DNA of 64,000 bases from Ditylenchus dipsaci (lineage: Eukaryota > Nematoda > Chromadorea > Rhabditida > Anguinidae). Positions 21,141 through 33,393 of this stretch are shown piece after piece. The notes below the pieces were generated by a model. The model was not told where the DNA came from and ran no database searches. It worked only from the letters and a program-made list of their open reading frames with translations. The position numbers were made by a program, and so were the translations under genes. Where the stretch lies: the NCBI GenBank assembly GCA_004194705.1, contig SADC01000992.1:30401-94400 (forward strand). The letters run 5' to 3'. How positions within the stretch are numbered: position 1 is the first letter of the stretch; each line of letters starts with the position of its first letter.

Positions 21141-21739
21141 TTATCCAAGTAGCGCCGAAATGCCTTTAATTAGCGTTTACGAATATTCGAAATTAAATAT
21201 TCGAGTCAACAAACCTTCTTCTAATCTAAGTCAAGATCAGCAATCATTCCACTTCCAAAATCATCTCTTCTCTGGGTTTAGACCATCTTCATATTGCCTA
21301 ATCACTAGGGTTTGCAATTTATTTATTATATTTTAATTTAGTCAGAGAAAAATCAGTATAAAAATTTTACAATTTTTTGAAAATTAAAATTTTCAAATCG
21401 AACATTTCTCTAAAGTTTTCGACTTTCAAACAAAATGTTCAGTATTATTGTCAGACTAGCCAACCTACTCACCACACAACAGTTAATTTATTTTGTTTGA
21501 TTAACACGCAAGAGGCCGATCGTTACTTTGTTTTTTTAGACCAGTTTTTTGTGCTGAGTATTTCTAACGCAGTGGTTTTGGCAGGAGTGCCAATTGACCC
21601 GTGGAAAAATTTATTTCCATAAACTAACTTAAATTTCAAAAACCTTTTTTACATAAATATTCATAGTTTTATGAATCCATTAACACTCACAGGATTAAAT
21701 ATATTATTTTGTAGAGGAGGAAGGGTGTTTCTAGGAGGT

Positions 21740-22235
21740 AGTCGGGAATTCGGTATTTTAACCGCGGCGAAAATCCGGAATTTCGAGATTTTAACCGCGG
21801 CGAAAATCCGGAATTTCGGGAATTCAAAAATGGAAAGTTTTCATATACACATTTACGAATAAAGACAGGATAAAACAACAAGGCTGTCTAAGAAAGCAAT
21901 CAATGAGACAACTATCATTTACGCTAAAGCAGGACTGCAAAATAAATAAGTTGACCAGTGTTTTCAAAGGAAAGGCAAAAAGTAAAGGCAAACTCTAAAA
22001 TCAAGTTAAAGGCAAAGTGAGAGGCAAATTTGCCTTTCACTTTGCTTTACTTTTACTTTGCATGAAAATTTGCCTTTACTTTTAATTTGCCTTTCCTTTT
22101 GAAAACACTGCTAGAGACACATAAAACATCAAACATTCTTTTTTTGAATAAATGATTTCGCGGCGAAAATCCCGAAATTCCGGATTTTTGCTGCGGTTAG
22201 AATCCGAAAATTCCGGATTTTTGCCGCAGTGCCTA
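21740..22235. mobile_element. Fold-back element with GCGGCGAAAATCCGGAATTT arms and a nested hairpin
   Basis: Two direct units of ACCGCGGCGAAAATCCGG on the left and their complement on the right. Nested inside (21956-22110) is a second hairpin with CAGTGTTTTC ends (hAT-like) and an AAAGGCAAA-rich stem. Confidence 0.65.
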
Positions 22236-22589
22236 AATCGTAGTCCCTCATCTTGTAGCTACAGGTTTCACTTGTCATAGCGCGTCACGTAAAGGTTGAC
22301 CGCTTTCCTTTGCTCGAGCAACCTCTGGCTCATGTAGAAAGTTGAGTTCCATTGTGTCGTGACATCCTGAGAAATAAATGTTGAAATTAAGGGAGAATAA
22401 AGCCGAATTCGAAGTTGAATTTATTTGGCGAAGGGACTCGAGACTCTAATAATTTCGAGACCAAGACCGAGACTTTGGGAAAAGTTCGAGTTGCTCAGGA
22501 CGAGTAGCAAAACACGATGAACATCACAGAAAAATTTTGAAAAAAAATCTTGGTAAATCTTTCTTTATGACTTGAAAGTCTCTTTTAAT

Positions 22590-22990
22590 TACTCGCCTAA
22601 TGACTGATCGTGAGAGAATTTCGTTAAAGGGGGAGCGACTTTCATATACGCATCGCCCTAGGTCACAGGTTCGATACCACTGGCTGCACACCCTATTTTT
22701 ATCCATATTTCTCACCCTATTTTATATTTTTTACAAATTTGGTGTCAAATATTCATCAAGGTCTTGGCTATTCAACAAAATCAAGAGCGCAGAATTTTAC
22801 AGCGTCTGGAGCTTTTCTGACTTTAGAAAGTCAATGCTGGAAATAATTCCAATCGATTTCTCGATAGTTTTCGGCCCTAGAAGTCAGTGAACTTGATATA
22901 AAAAAAATCAATAAGGCGTGTACATGACGGGATTAGAACAGTTGACTAAGGGCGATACGTATATGAAAGTCCTTCCCCTTCAATGTAAAT
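22590..22990. repeat. Inverted pair of tRNA-like segments
   Basis: GACTTTCATATACGCATCGC at 22639 and its near complement at 22955 bound a 300-bp interior. CAGGTTCGATACCAC resembles a B box, so the arms may be tRNA-derived. No functional tRNA folds. Confidence 0.4.
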
Positions 22991-23217
22991 AAGCTACATG
23001 AATGACTCATTGTACCTGAAAATTAATGATATGAATACAGAAGACGATTTTGGTAAAATATATGTGGCTTATAACCACTCTCGCTAGGCAGCCTCTTTTA
23101 TAGAAGTTAACGTGCTGCGGCAGTTATGTTACTATGGCCTAGCCATACCGCCTTGGTTTTGGAGCACGAAGGCACATAGAGAGTGATACCTCAACACATA
23201 CAGCCTGACAAAGTGAA

Positions 23218-23400
23218 TACCGTATTCTCTCTAATAGACGGGTCCTCGCTATTTGAAGGGTCCTCTCTAATAGACGGGTCCCCTACGAGACCAAAACTAG
23301 GGGGTAAACCATGTTTAATTGCATTTTTAATATGAAGTCAAAAATATTTTTGGATGTTGAAAATAGACGGGTCGACCCCTCTATTAGAAAGAATACGGTA
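23218..23400. mobile_element. TACCGTA-type MITE
   Basis: TA CCGTATTCTCTCTAATAGAC...CTATTAGAAAGAATACGG TA; internal direct copy of the GACGGGTCC motif. Confidence 0.85.
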
Positions 23401-23660
23401 GTTTCCACATAGACCAAAAAATGTGCCTTGACGTCTACACACGTTGACGACTTTGCCAAGCTGTATGCAGGTAGTAAAGATTGCGCCAAAAAGTTAAATT
23501 TACCTGACGAGTAAACCTGAAAACCTACTCTGATCCAACGTTCTAAACGCCTGCGACACGCCTTTTCACGAGCCCCTGAGATCTTCTTACTTGGATACGT
23601 TATAATTACCTAAAAAAACAAGAAAATAAGTTATATAAAAGGCTTAAAATCAAAGTAAAA

Positions 23661-23819
23661 TACCGTATTTTCTCTATTAATGCACCCGGGTTCATTATTT
23701 TTCAACCCTTCAAAATCTTGAAACTGTAAATCAAAAATGACCCTAACTCTGAAATCCTAGTCAAAAATCAAGGGGGGTTCATTATTAGAGAGGGGTTCAT
23801 TAATAGAGAAAATACGGTA
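23661..23819. mobile_element. TACCGTA-type MITE
   Basis: TA CCGTATTTTCTCTATTAATG...CATTAATAGAGAAAATACGG TA; a second inner copy of the TTCATTATTAGAGAGG string. Confidence 0.85.
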
Positions 23820-24170
23820 AGTGCCGTAAGAAGACAGCTGAGTTTAAGAAAAAAAACATCATGAACCACTGAGAAAACAGTGAAAATTAGTGCAATAACC
23901 GCGTTCACTACCGAGATTTATGTAGTCTGCACAAAATATGCCTCAAAATAGTTGGTTTGCTGGTAGGAAAGCAATTAACAAAAAGGCGGCCAAATTCTAT
24001 TTTTTTATTATGTATTTAAAAAAGGCGGCCGAAAAAATAAGAAAGGCGGCCAAATTCTCACATTTGGTGGTACATTTCTATTTGAGCCACTATAAAAATG
24101 TATGGTGCCTGTCCTTATGGCCTGTGCGAACATGTTTTTCTATTTTACAACGATAGATGGCTTGATCGAC

Positions 24171-24440
24171 TGCCCTACGACCGGGTACACATTATGACCG
24201 GGTACAACGACAGGGTACACTTTTCTTGTAAAAGTTAAAAAAGTATGCTTAAATCACACGTTTGAGTCCATCTTAACGGGCGCTGGCCTACCCTTGCCTA
24301 AGCCTAAGTCTAAGTGCGCAAAAAAATTAAAAAATCGAAAAAAAAATTTAAAAATTAACAGGGGGACCAAGGCAAAATTTGGCGCTGTACCCGGTCGTTG
24401 TGCACGGTCATAATGTGTACCCGGTCGTTGGTATACCGGC
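24171..24440. mobile_element. Fold-back element with GACCGGGTACA subterminal units
   Basis: CTACGACCGGGTACACATTA on the left and the complement at 24385-24436 on the right; two to three GACCGGGTACA units per arm. Same spacing grammar as the 404-1488 element (GACTCGATACA). Confidence 0.65.
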
Positions 24441-24467
24441 TGGATTGTGGCATTTAAGTAGATTTGT

Positions 24468-24686
24468 CGAGTTTCGAGTCTTTTCGAGGCCTCGAGAGGA
24501 CTCGAAATTTTTTACGGCTGTTTTTTTGTCGGAAAAATGCAAATCTGATATTGATGACTCATACCTAGAATTAAAAAGTAGATGTGGGTCATCAATATCA
24601 GATTTACATTTTTCCGACGAAAAACAGCCTTAAAAAATTTCGAGTCCTCTCGAGGCCTCGAAAAGACTCGAAACTCGACAACCCAA
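24468..24686. mobile_element. Fold-back hairpin, TCGAGTTTCGAGTCTTTTCG ends
   Basis: Near-perfect 100-bp arms meet at about 24575. The inner arm holds TGATATTGATGACTCATA. Non-coding; the forward and reverse reading frames mirror one another. Confidence 0.75.
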
Positions 24687-24989
24687 CCAAGACAAAAAAA
24701 TCTAAAACACTGTTGAAAAAATGCCACCTTTCACTTTTCAAAAAGGTGGCAAATGCCACCTTTTTGAATGCCACCGAAAGGTGGTACTTTGGTCACCCTG
24801 GGCATAGCTCCATTCTTGTCATATCGATTTTGATTTAGACACAGCACTCGTGGTCCTTTGACCTCCTTCGCTTCATGTGATCTAGAGTGCGAGGTTTTTC
24901 TGAGGATGATAATATGATAATTACAAAAGAAAGTAATACGGAAATGCTCACTATTGCTTCCGCTTCTGGGCTCGAACCATTAATATTGA

Positions 24990-26990
24990 TTACCATTCAT
25001 CTCGTTTCTTGCGCATTGTCTCCGAGTCTGTGTTATCGACATATGCTTTTCCTTCTAAATAGCTTTGAATGACTGACATTATGCAGAGTATTTCAGAGTA
25101 GAGACAGAGTTTTACCTTGCTAAATATCCAGCTTGCTGCGCCCATAAGCTCCTGAACCGCGACAAGGTTCTCACCCGTGTCAGGAGGAGTATGGATATAG
25201 AGGGTGAGCATTAGTTAGGGCACAGCAAGTCTAAATTGTGAGAATTTAAGAGATGCTCGGTGCCGAGTATCTCTAGGCTTTTTAAAAAATAGCAGCAACG
25301 AATAAGAGTAACAGGCATGGATTTATGTCGCAAACTCTTATACCCCCTGAAAAATCTGGATCAATATTTCTTGATTTTCACAGGAAAAAGGGAGACTTAC
25401 CACGTAGGCAGACCCGTAAACTGGTGCTCCTAACATGTGACGATCAACGAATGTCTTCAGATCCCAGTTATTGAAATTAGCGTCCTGATTATCAATATTA
25501 ATCTTCGTCCGCTGTTCATAGACTAGATAAACGTAGCGATAATTTTCTGGAATTTGAAACTCTTCATAAAAAAATTGAAAAATGAAGAACTCACTTCCCT
25601 GGTAGTTCTTAGGATAAATACCTGACTTGTGTTCTTGGCAATGGGTCCCTTCCCCTGTCGCAGTCATATTGATGACAAGCCTTAAATAATCGGGGAGTTT
25701 AAAATCCATGAAAAGTCGAATTTTTACATAATTTTAGAAAAACCCCATTCTAAGCTATTGCTTCATGTTTCTTTCAACATATTTTCGTAGTTCCCAAAAC
25801 GAATTTGAGTCCATCCATCTATCCAACATACGCTAGCCTTATCAGCGTATAAGAGCGAAATTTCAAACCATACGCACCAACCGAATATTTATGGACAGAG
25901 GACTTGATGTGAGAAACAGCTTGCGTAAACAGAAATTTTGGTGTTTCAAAACTGTTGGTATTTCTAGTATTTGCAGCTAGGAGTACGACATGGAGTACGA
26001 CCACCTAGCCACCCTGTATCACGTATCCAGGGTGGCGCTAATCGGGTTTTAAACCCCAACCCTGAATTTTTTTGGAAAAAGTTGTAGTTGAAAACAGTTA
26101 AAAGTCGAATGTTCGTCATCTGCCACTTTGACAAAAAGCAATAAGAGCCGGATATTTGCCGTAGTGAGAAATCAATGTGGACCAATCAAAAACCGAGAAC
26201 AGGAAACCGACATTTTCGGGATTTCCTCTCTCGGCCTCCATCGGCCCCCATTTTTTGACACTAGTACAGCGTTTCAGAAATCAACAGAAGATACAAATTA
26301 GGTAACATACCAAAGGCATTCCTGCTTAAAATCGACATTGGCTATGCTCATACTATTCAGCTCTGAATCAAGAATGAATATAATTGGAAATATTCACAAA
26401 AAATAACTTACTTAGCTTCACCAACGTATAACGTGCATCGGGACGCAAAGGATGTTGGCCGAATATCAGTGCAGGTGGAGTATTTGCTCTTTCGAAATGC
26501 TTAAACACAGTCGATAATTGTCCATTTTTACCTAAAAAAATTGTTTTTAATTTACCCGAACCAATCGTATTTACCTGAAGTCCACCACTCTCTAATTCCA
26601 TGAAATATTCGGGAGCCTGAGGAATCAGCGACGGAATCAAATGAAGTTCAGCACGGAAAATTGCATCCATATTTGAGCTGCAATTAGAAAATTTGATGCG
26701 ATGTAGAGGCTTGTAAGAAAACTAGAGTCATACCACAATATGTAGTGCCGTTGCTGATCATTCCGACCCTTAAAGCCAGATACCCGTAGGTGAGCATCTT
26801 TTGCATTACAAGACAAATTTTCGAATCTCTCCTTCTTCCCTCAATCTCAAGTATTCAGGGTCGTCCAATTCTTTAGTGTATAATGGCTGGCAAGGAGTAA
26901 GGGTTCAGCACGGAAATGTATTCACCGAAGTGTTCACTGCAGGTGTGGGTATTTCAATGGATTCTATTGACAGTCTTGCTTTCCATAACT
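24990..26990 (-). CDS. Unidentified multi-exon gene, partly frameshifted
   Basis: Coding-looking minus segments: about 26820-26734; 26677-26412 (..MDAIFRAELHLIPSL..RPDARYTLVKL); a 14-nt exon 26311-26324; about 25975-25870; 25709-25398 (..LGAPVYGSAYV, possible 80-nt intron inside); about 25236-25112 (..HTPPDTGENLVAVQEL); about 25067-24990 (SYLEGKAYVDNTDSE). Donors and acceptors fit GT-AG, and several junction phases agree (26734/26677, 26412/26324). One extra base breaks the frame in the 25.2-kb exon; the copy at 39904-40071 reads through. Upstream of 26820 another open piece has a stop in frame. I recognise no family, and whether this is one gene, two, or a decaying copy is open. Confidence 0.4.
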
Positions 26991-27170
26991 CACTGTAGAT
27001 GGGATTAACCCATCAATGCACAAGTGTACACGAATTCAAAAAAATCGCCTTATTCACCACCCCCTGATTTGATCAAATGAGAAGTATTTTCATTTTTTTG
27101 ATATTTTCAACCAGAATTATAGAGAACCGGCTATTATGAAGCTGGCTAGATAATTGCCATTGAAATAAGC

Positions 27171-27545
27171 ATGCCCGTGCGCGAAACGGAGAAAAGGCGG
27201 AGACTGGCAGCTGCTTTCTTTCGAGATCATCATTTACTTGCGTTATCATCCTGATTTTTTAGTTATCTGTTTAACGGCTGTGATCATAGTCGGGGGTCGA
27301 CATTGTTGACCCTCAACATTTAATGTTGACCCACCCTCAACAACGTTGACCCTCAACAACGTTGACTCCTCAACATTTGTTGTCGACCCCAAAATGTTAG
27401 CATATAGACGTTTCCCAAATATTTCAATTTTGGAATAGCTTTGCTTTTTTTCCTTGGACTTAGCTGAAATTATTTTAAATGTAAAACTTGATCGAGAAAG
27501 AAAAAGAGTGCTGGTTCCGCCTTTTCTCCGTGTCGGGCACGGCTA
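27171..27545. mobile_element. Fold-back element with a GTTGACCCTCAACA cluster
   Basis: Left arm CCGTGCGCGAAACGGAGAAA and right arm GCCTTTTCTCCGTGTCGGGC pair imperfectly. The loop holds six to seven overlapping copies of GTTGACCCTCAACA-like palindromes (27297-27400). Its right end CCCTTTAA resembles the TTAA-type MITE at 46704-46942. Confidence 0.6.
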
Positions 27546-27672
27546 TGTCCCTTTAAGTAGTAAAAATGAATAAAGACACAGTCACATAAAGAAAATAAGT
27601 CTAGGTCTAAGTCGCAGTCCGTGAATGAGCCATAAGACTTGCACAAACATTTGAAATTAATTGTGACTTTAT

Positions 27673-27960
27673 TTACAAAACATCAGAGAATTCTACAGAA
27701 ACTAGCATTGTGTAACTGCTTTCTTGGAGTCCTAGTTCAGCTAGACCGGTTGCATTCAGTTCTCGCATAAGTGGATCATCGAAGCATTCAACCTGAGGGT
27801 GTGGCCCTCGTGCATCAATCTATTCCAGTCATCATCGTATGGACACACATCGCCATGATACCACAAACCTCTATGCATCACACCACAACAATAGAATCTC
27901 AGGCGGATTAGTGGATTAATAAGATTAGTGCAAAAACGATATAGTTCTATTGAAAAGAGT
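27673..27960 (-). CDS. 3'-terminal exon(s) of an unidentified gene
   Basis: Read on the minus strand, an open segment with FYCCGVMHRGLWYHGDV and PYDDDWNRLMHEGH leads, after a one-base slip near 27795, into ..ATGLAELGLQESSYTML and a stop at 27673. The stop overlaps an AATAAA, typical of compact 3' ends. Cys/Trp/His spacing recalls small zinc-binding folds (BIR-like at best), but the match is not good enough to name. The start lies upstream and was not found. Confidence 0.4.
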
Positions 27961-27994
27961 TTGCGAAGACAACTGTCCTCCTAAAACAGTTTAA

Positions 27995-28363
27995 TACAGG
28001 GTGTTTCAAGAAATTCCAACACTTTTAAACGGCCATAACTTTTTTTCTGTAAATGCTTTTTCTGTTTTTTCTGTAATTCTGTAAACGCAGATCGACTCAG
28101 AAAAAATATACAATTTTTTTGGTATATGATGTTAAAAACACGATTTTCGTTTGGTCCCCCCTTTTTCGGGTCTTGGTCATTAGATGGCCTCTGGATGGTC
28201 AAGGCCAAAACCTGGGGGACCACGCGAAAATCGTGTTTTTGACATCATGTACCAAAAAATTGTATACTTTTCTGAGTCGATCTGCGTTCACAGAATTTTA
28301 CAATTCACCTAGAAAAAAGTTATGGCCGTTTAAAAGTGTTAAAATTTATTGAAATACCCTGTA
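27995..28363. mobile_element. TA-flanked MITE, CAGGGTGTTTCAAGAAATTC ends
   Basis: Sister of 17136-17507: same ends and an internal AACGCAGATCGACTCAGAAA, diverged elsewhere. The two central halves fold on each other. Confidence 0.85.
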
Positions 28364-28914
28364 GATCAAGTTAACATTTACAGCCTAATGGGCCCTAACC
28401 AATAAAGAGGCCTAATTCTAAAAAATTACAAAAAAGAAACAAGAGTGGAGGATCAAGGCAAATTCCACCCCCCCCATTGTTGGATAGGGCCACCTAATGT
28501 ATGAAATTGGCAGTTATTTTAACGTGAGAAAGACCGTGCGTACTAAACTTTGCGTTTTCTCAGAATTTTACGCTTAAAACTAGGCTGGATTCGTCGGTTT
28601 TTTTCGAAATCGGTGAGTTTTTAAAAACTCTTTTTTTTATAGACGGTTTTCGGTTCCGGTTTTTTCAAAATTTTTCCGACGACATGTACCCGTTTCTCGG
28701 TTAATATTTGTCGTAAAAAACCGGTATTTCGCTGAACCCGGTTTTCGGTTTTCCCGCTTTTTCTGAACCTGGTTTTCGGTTAACCGACTTCCATGGAAAC
28801 ATTTCCAATCTTCAAATAGTAAGATAGGCCCAGGAAAGCTCAAGGGGTTATCAAACCTGAGACCCCGAAAATTGTTTAAAATTAATTTTTTAAGCGCCTA
28901 TTTCCTGACTATCT
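28364..28914. other. Spacer with CGGTTTTCGGTT low-complexity stretch
   Basis: 28580-28800 is rich in imperfect CGGTTTTCGGTT units. No gene is supported. Confidence 0.4.
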
Positions 28915-29125
28915 CAAGCCACCGTTAACTACCGTAAACCACCCAAAATACCGGTAACCACCCAAGACACCCGATATATCCCAAACCTTCCCAAATCAGC
29001 CAAAACCACCCAAATCACCAAACCACTGAAAACCACCAAAACCATTGAACCCCACCAAAAACCATCTAAACCACGCTAAACCACCAAAACCCATCTAAAC
29101 CATGCAAAACTACCTAAACCTACCC
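28915..29125. repeat. Degenerate CCACCAAAACC minisatellite
   Basis: Reverse-complement counterpart of the 7040-7560 array. Confidence 0.7.
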
Positions 29126-29489
29126 AAACGTGCATTTAGATACTCTTTTTGATCAGTCCAATGAGAAAAATAAAGTGAAAAGTTAATGTAAAGAACATCC
29201 AGGTAGCCTCCATAGGTGGTTGGCCTTGGTTCCCCAAGGAATAGAAAAATTTGGTCGAATTTTTTAAATTGCCTTTTTACACTGGAAAACGTATTTTCTA
29301 TACGTTTCAAGCATTAAACCAGCAAAAAACATGCTTTTGGGCCATTTTGGGAGAGCACGCTATAGTGTACTCAGGCTGGTTTAGGGCCTATCCTGCCGGT
29401 TCATGGCCGATCCCAGTAGTTTGGGGCTACCCACGTTATTTTGGCCCATCCTGGTGCTCCGGAGCTACCAGTGGGATATCTATAGGGCT

Positions 29490-29640
29490 GGCGGTTCGGG
29501 TACCCGTTTTCAGGTGATTGGAACCGAAACCCAGTTTTTTCGGGTTTCGGGTATCAGTTCGGGTACCCGAAAGTTTCGGGTTTCGGGTATCGGTTCGATC
29601 CGGGCACCCGAAAATTTCGGGTACCCGCCAACCCTAGATA
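29490..29640. repeat. TTCGGGTACCCGAAA tandem palindromes
   Basis: Four to five imperfect units of CGGGTACCCG joined by TTTCGGGTTTCGGGTAT. Confidence 0.65.
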
Positions 29641-29935
29641 TCTAGAAGATAACGGCGAATTTGTAACTGCTTTTATTCTTGGTCAATTTACTTTCAATTT
29701 AAAAAAATTTGACCTCCGTTTAGCCAGAGATCTCAGCTTTATTACAAGTTATCAAATGAGCGAACCAGATTTCAAAAAGTTAAAGGAAAAGTTTTTATAT
29801 AACCTTGCTCTATTCAAAACACTTTTCATCAAAACTAGTTAAGAACCTGATTTGGTTGAAAATTCAGCGAACATTCATTTATTTGCCGGGACACTTAATA
29901 TACAGCTATAAAAAATTTTGTGCAAAATGTTGGCA

Positions 29936-30380
29936 GGAATTCTAAAATTTGGCTCTATATGTGTTGGGATGTCCCCCGAAAAAAACTGCCTTGGTCCTGC
30001 CTGTTGATTTTTTTTTTGAAAATTCTTTCACCCATAGTCTTAAAAAGGGTTTATTTACACTTAAGCAATTGTAGCCCAGCGTATGTTAGGACGGGCTCCA
30101 AGATGTTCTTCCTATTTTTGAAGTTCGAGGGAGATTTTTGAGTCCGTCCTAACATACGCTGGCTTACCCTTGCTTAAGCCTAATTTACTTAAATCAGCTT
30201 GGTGGAACAAGGCAAATAATTTGTGAACAAAACTTTTTTTGCATGAAAATTATAAAAAAAGTTTAAATAAATACTTTTTGAGACTTTTAATGAAAAAAAA
30301 ATAAAATAAAAAACCAACAGGGGGGACCAAAAAAGTTTTTTTCGGGGGACACCCAACACATATAGAGCCGAAAATTTGAC
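29936..30380. mobile_element. Fold-back element containing a smaller hairpin
   Basis: Outer arms GGCTCTATATGTGTTGGG / CCAACACATATAGAGCC. Inner hairpin 30072-30162 with AGCGTATGTTAGGACGG / CCGTCCTAACATACGCT. Also contains the AGCGTATGTTAGGAC motif seen at 56360. Confidence 0.7.
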
Positions 30381-30961
30381 TAGTTTTGAATTCTTTTTGG
30401 AGAAATCAAACAAATCAACTTTCCTCTTTTTAAAAATTAACCTTTTTCTTAAACCTTATCCTGTCGGTGCGGTGCGGTGCAGACCACTATTGTTGGTGCC
30501 GGTGCCAATTTTTAGATATTTAAAACACTGGTCAGTCCGTAAAATACATATTTATACACATATTTGACCTTTTTAAAGACACGTAAATCCGCTCCCTAAT
30601 AATGATGTCAGCTAGAGTGTCGATTGAAAAGTAACTTCTGAAATAATTCTGAAAACTACAAGGATGACAGTGCGAATTTTTCGAAATAAAATTTATTTAG
30701 AAATTTTGATCTGATGTTATCCGACCGATTATTATCGGTCGGATTCACGATATTATTATTTGGTTTAGTCTGTCTTATGCAATTATATGCTAGTGGGATA
30801 TCTAAAACTTAGCTTTTCAAAATAAAATACTTAATATAGGTGTATAGAAACTTGTTCACTGAATTAAGAAATGACGCTTCTGTTTGCTATAAACAACTTT
30901 AAACTTGAATTAAGCTTACTTGAACTATTAGGATTGCACCCGCAGTCAAAATTTAGGCTAT
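30381..30961. other. Unassigned AT-rich spacer
   Basis: A 22-bp palindrome around CCGACCGATTATTATCGG (30719-30741) stands out. No gene seen. Confidence 0.4.
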
Positions 30962-31856
30962 ACTATAGAATAACCCCCCTCCCCCAGCTAGCGAAAAATT
31001 TACTTTTCCTGAAGGCGAAAGGACCCGTCCCATTTTGATTCCCATGTTCTGAATAGGTACGGAAACACTTTGGTTTCCGAAAAATCGAAAAAAAATTTCG
31101 ATTTTCCTTGGTCCCCCAAGGTGAAAAATTTAAGAAAATTCAAAAAATTTTTTTTTGAATTCCCGCCAAAACATTTTTAAAGGGATTAGGGCTGTATTGG
31201 GAGGGAAGGGACAAAAGAGGGCACTTATCCCACAGAGCTCATAAACAAGAAGATGTTGAACATAGTTTTGAATACTGGGGCCTACCGCATGAATAAACTC
31301 TGGTATGCATGCTTTTTCATGCATCCAGAGTCACTTTCGAGTGATTTGTGTCTAAGGTATGTGGGTGTGCGCATCTCAACCCCAAGCAACCAAGCCCCTG
31401 CGCCCCCGAAGGGGGCGCAGGGGGCTTGGAGTTGAGATGCGCACACCCACATACCTTAGACATGATTCCGAGAAGCACTCTTGACCATAAAATGCATATA
31501 GAGTCTTTTTTGCCACGGCCCAGTTGAAAAAAATGGTAGGACATCCGAAATAGTCCAGAATTCACTTTTTCAATAATTTTGAAATGAAAGTGGCCCTTTT
31601 TATTCCCTTCTCCTCCCAATACAGCCCTAAATCCATAAAAAAAGTTTTGGCGGAATTCAAAAAAATATATTTTTTTGAATTTTCCTAAATTTTTACCTTG
31701 GGGGACCAAGGCAAATCGAAAATTTTTTTTTCGATTTTTTGGAAACTAAAGTGTTTCCGTGCCGTTTCAGAGCACGAGAAACAATATGAGACGGGTCCTT
31801 TCCCCTTCAGGAAAAGTAAATTTTTCGCTAGCTGGGGGGGGGGGGGATTCTATAGT
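30962..31856. mobile_element. 895-bp palindrome enclosing a full GC-hairpin element
   Basis: Outer ends ACTATAGAAT.CCCCC..CAGCTAGCG on both sides. The arms pair inward through AATTTACTTTTCC and AAAACTTTTT..TTTGGCGG, and the centre (31165-31640) is the GC-hairpin family. This is the longest version of that family in the window and may show its true outer limits. Confidence 0.75.
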
Positions 31857-31937
31857 GTTACCAAAATTTGCCTTGATACCCCGTTGGTTTTCTTGTAAAA
31901 ATGGAGTGGAGAGTGGGGTATGCAGTGAAATTTAGCT

Positions 31938-32177
31938 TTAAAGGGCCATGGCCACCTGTTTCGAATTGTCACCAGCCAATTTAATATTTTTCGCTTAATC
32001 ATTGAATTTATGTACGAATTTTTCAACTTGGTTCTAACAAAGCAAGTCCTAGAATTCAATTTTAAGTATATTTGTGTTAGAAACCAAGTTCAAAAACCTG
32101 TACACAAGTTTGATGATTATAAACCTTTTTGGATTGGCGGGGGACAATCGTGGCCGTATACGGCAATGGCTCTTTAA
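31938..32177. mobile_element. TTAA-flanked palindromic MITE
   Basis: TTAA AGGGCCATGGCCACC...GGCAATGGCTCT TTAA; inner arms TTTCAACTTGGTTCTAAC and complement. It lies immediately downstream of the F-box exon on the minus strand. Confidence 0.75.
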
Positions 32178-32256
32178 ACTGAACCAGTATCACTCAAAAA
32201 GCTTAAGTAACTGAAAGACTTGGAAATTTACAGTCCTGCATTATTTGAGTACATAC

Positions 32257-32556
32257 CTCCTCAGAGTCATGCATGTTGATCAGTTGCAATGTGTGTATTT
32301 TGGGTCTAACCTTTCTGGCACAACTGACAAAATCATCGAAAGTAGGAAATAGTCTCTTACGAGTAGAATTACATGAGTATTGGAGAGTAAATCCCTGACT
32401 GGACACTTCCAAACAATGCATACGAGCAATAGGAGCATTGTCTAGTTGGATAGTCTGTAATTGGCTATTAGTTAGGGCCAGAGTATTCAAGTCATTGTAT
32501 GTGCAAAAGCGGTAAATCTCCATCAACACCTCGTTTGGCATTGTTAGCCGGGGCAT
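32257..32556 (-). CDS. F-box protein, first exon
   Basis: Starts MPRLTMPNEVLMEIYRFC at 32556, an N-terminal F-box pattern (P..VL.EI..FC...DL..LAL.N..L). F-box proteins present substrates to SCF ubiquitin ligases. The exon is 300 nt and ends in phase 0 at a strong GAG|GTATGT donor; reading through would give only 17 further codons. The next exon was not found: within 80 bp the sequence enters a TTAA-type MITE. The gene may continue beyond the MITE or be truncated by it. Confidence 0.6.
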
Positions 32557-33380
32557 TATTAGACTTTGATTTTACTCAAATTCAAGATAATAATAAATTT
32601 AGGACAAAAAAATAGTCGGTTTTTCATGTAAATATGTGTATTTTGCAGGATTTTTCTGCAGGGACAGCAATTATTAGACGACATATATATCTTATCAGTG
32701 TGATAAAAAAAATTCTGGATAATTCAGATTTCAGTCTGGACATTATAATCGCAGTTACACAGCCCTTAAAATTCAAAAACATAATCACTTTTGAATTTTT
32801 GCGCCAAATAGAAAAAATTTAAAAATTGACTGAAATGTTGAAGCTTGTAATCCATGTAACCTGAGGTTTGTTGCTGATTTTATTTTTATTTATATCGCAT
32901 TAGTTTATTTGCAAACGGTTCTTCACATCAAGAGCATTAATAAAAGCCATTACTCGCCCCAAAAACACGCAAATTTTTGAGATGACAGTAGTTTTTTGGA
33001 ATATATGCCAAAAAAGTTCATCTGGTTTTGCAACTGTAACTGCCTGATATATTTAGCTACTTTTCAAACCTCAAAAAAGGAGGCTGAGGTCTTATAGAGG
33101 AGTAAATTTGCTGCATTTGGTAATAAAGAGGTACGCAAAAAATGCAAATTTAGGGTGTTTTATGCAAAAGTTAGACAGAAAACGCAAAAAACCCTAATTT
33201 TACTCGGAAAAATGCCAGTTGTTTGCTTTAAACGGTCTCTAGTTTCTAAAATAACAACTTTACAAAAATCTGCTCAATATCCTTGTAGCTGAATGTCTGG
33301 GCTATCTTTGGTATATAGATTATTGTGAAAAGACTGTTGATTTGCACTTTTCGTCTGTCGTTTACGTTGTCCAATTTTTT
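32557..33380. other. Intergenic spacer
   Basis: AT-rich, no convincing gene. A short open frame at 32634-32822 is unsupported. Confidence 0.4.
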
Positions 33381-33393
33381 TTGTATTTTCAGG

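Noticed and set aside
22630..22690. Possible tRNA with GGTTCGATACC B box
   Set aside because: No 7-bp acceptor stem, and it is part of an inverted repeat pair.
27673..27960. BIR-domain assignment for the Cys/His/Trp-rich exon
   Set aside because: Spacing of the putative zinc ligands does not fit the BIR consensus closely enough.
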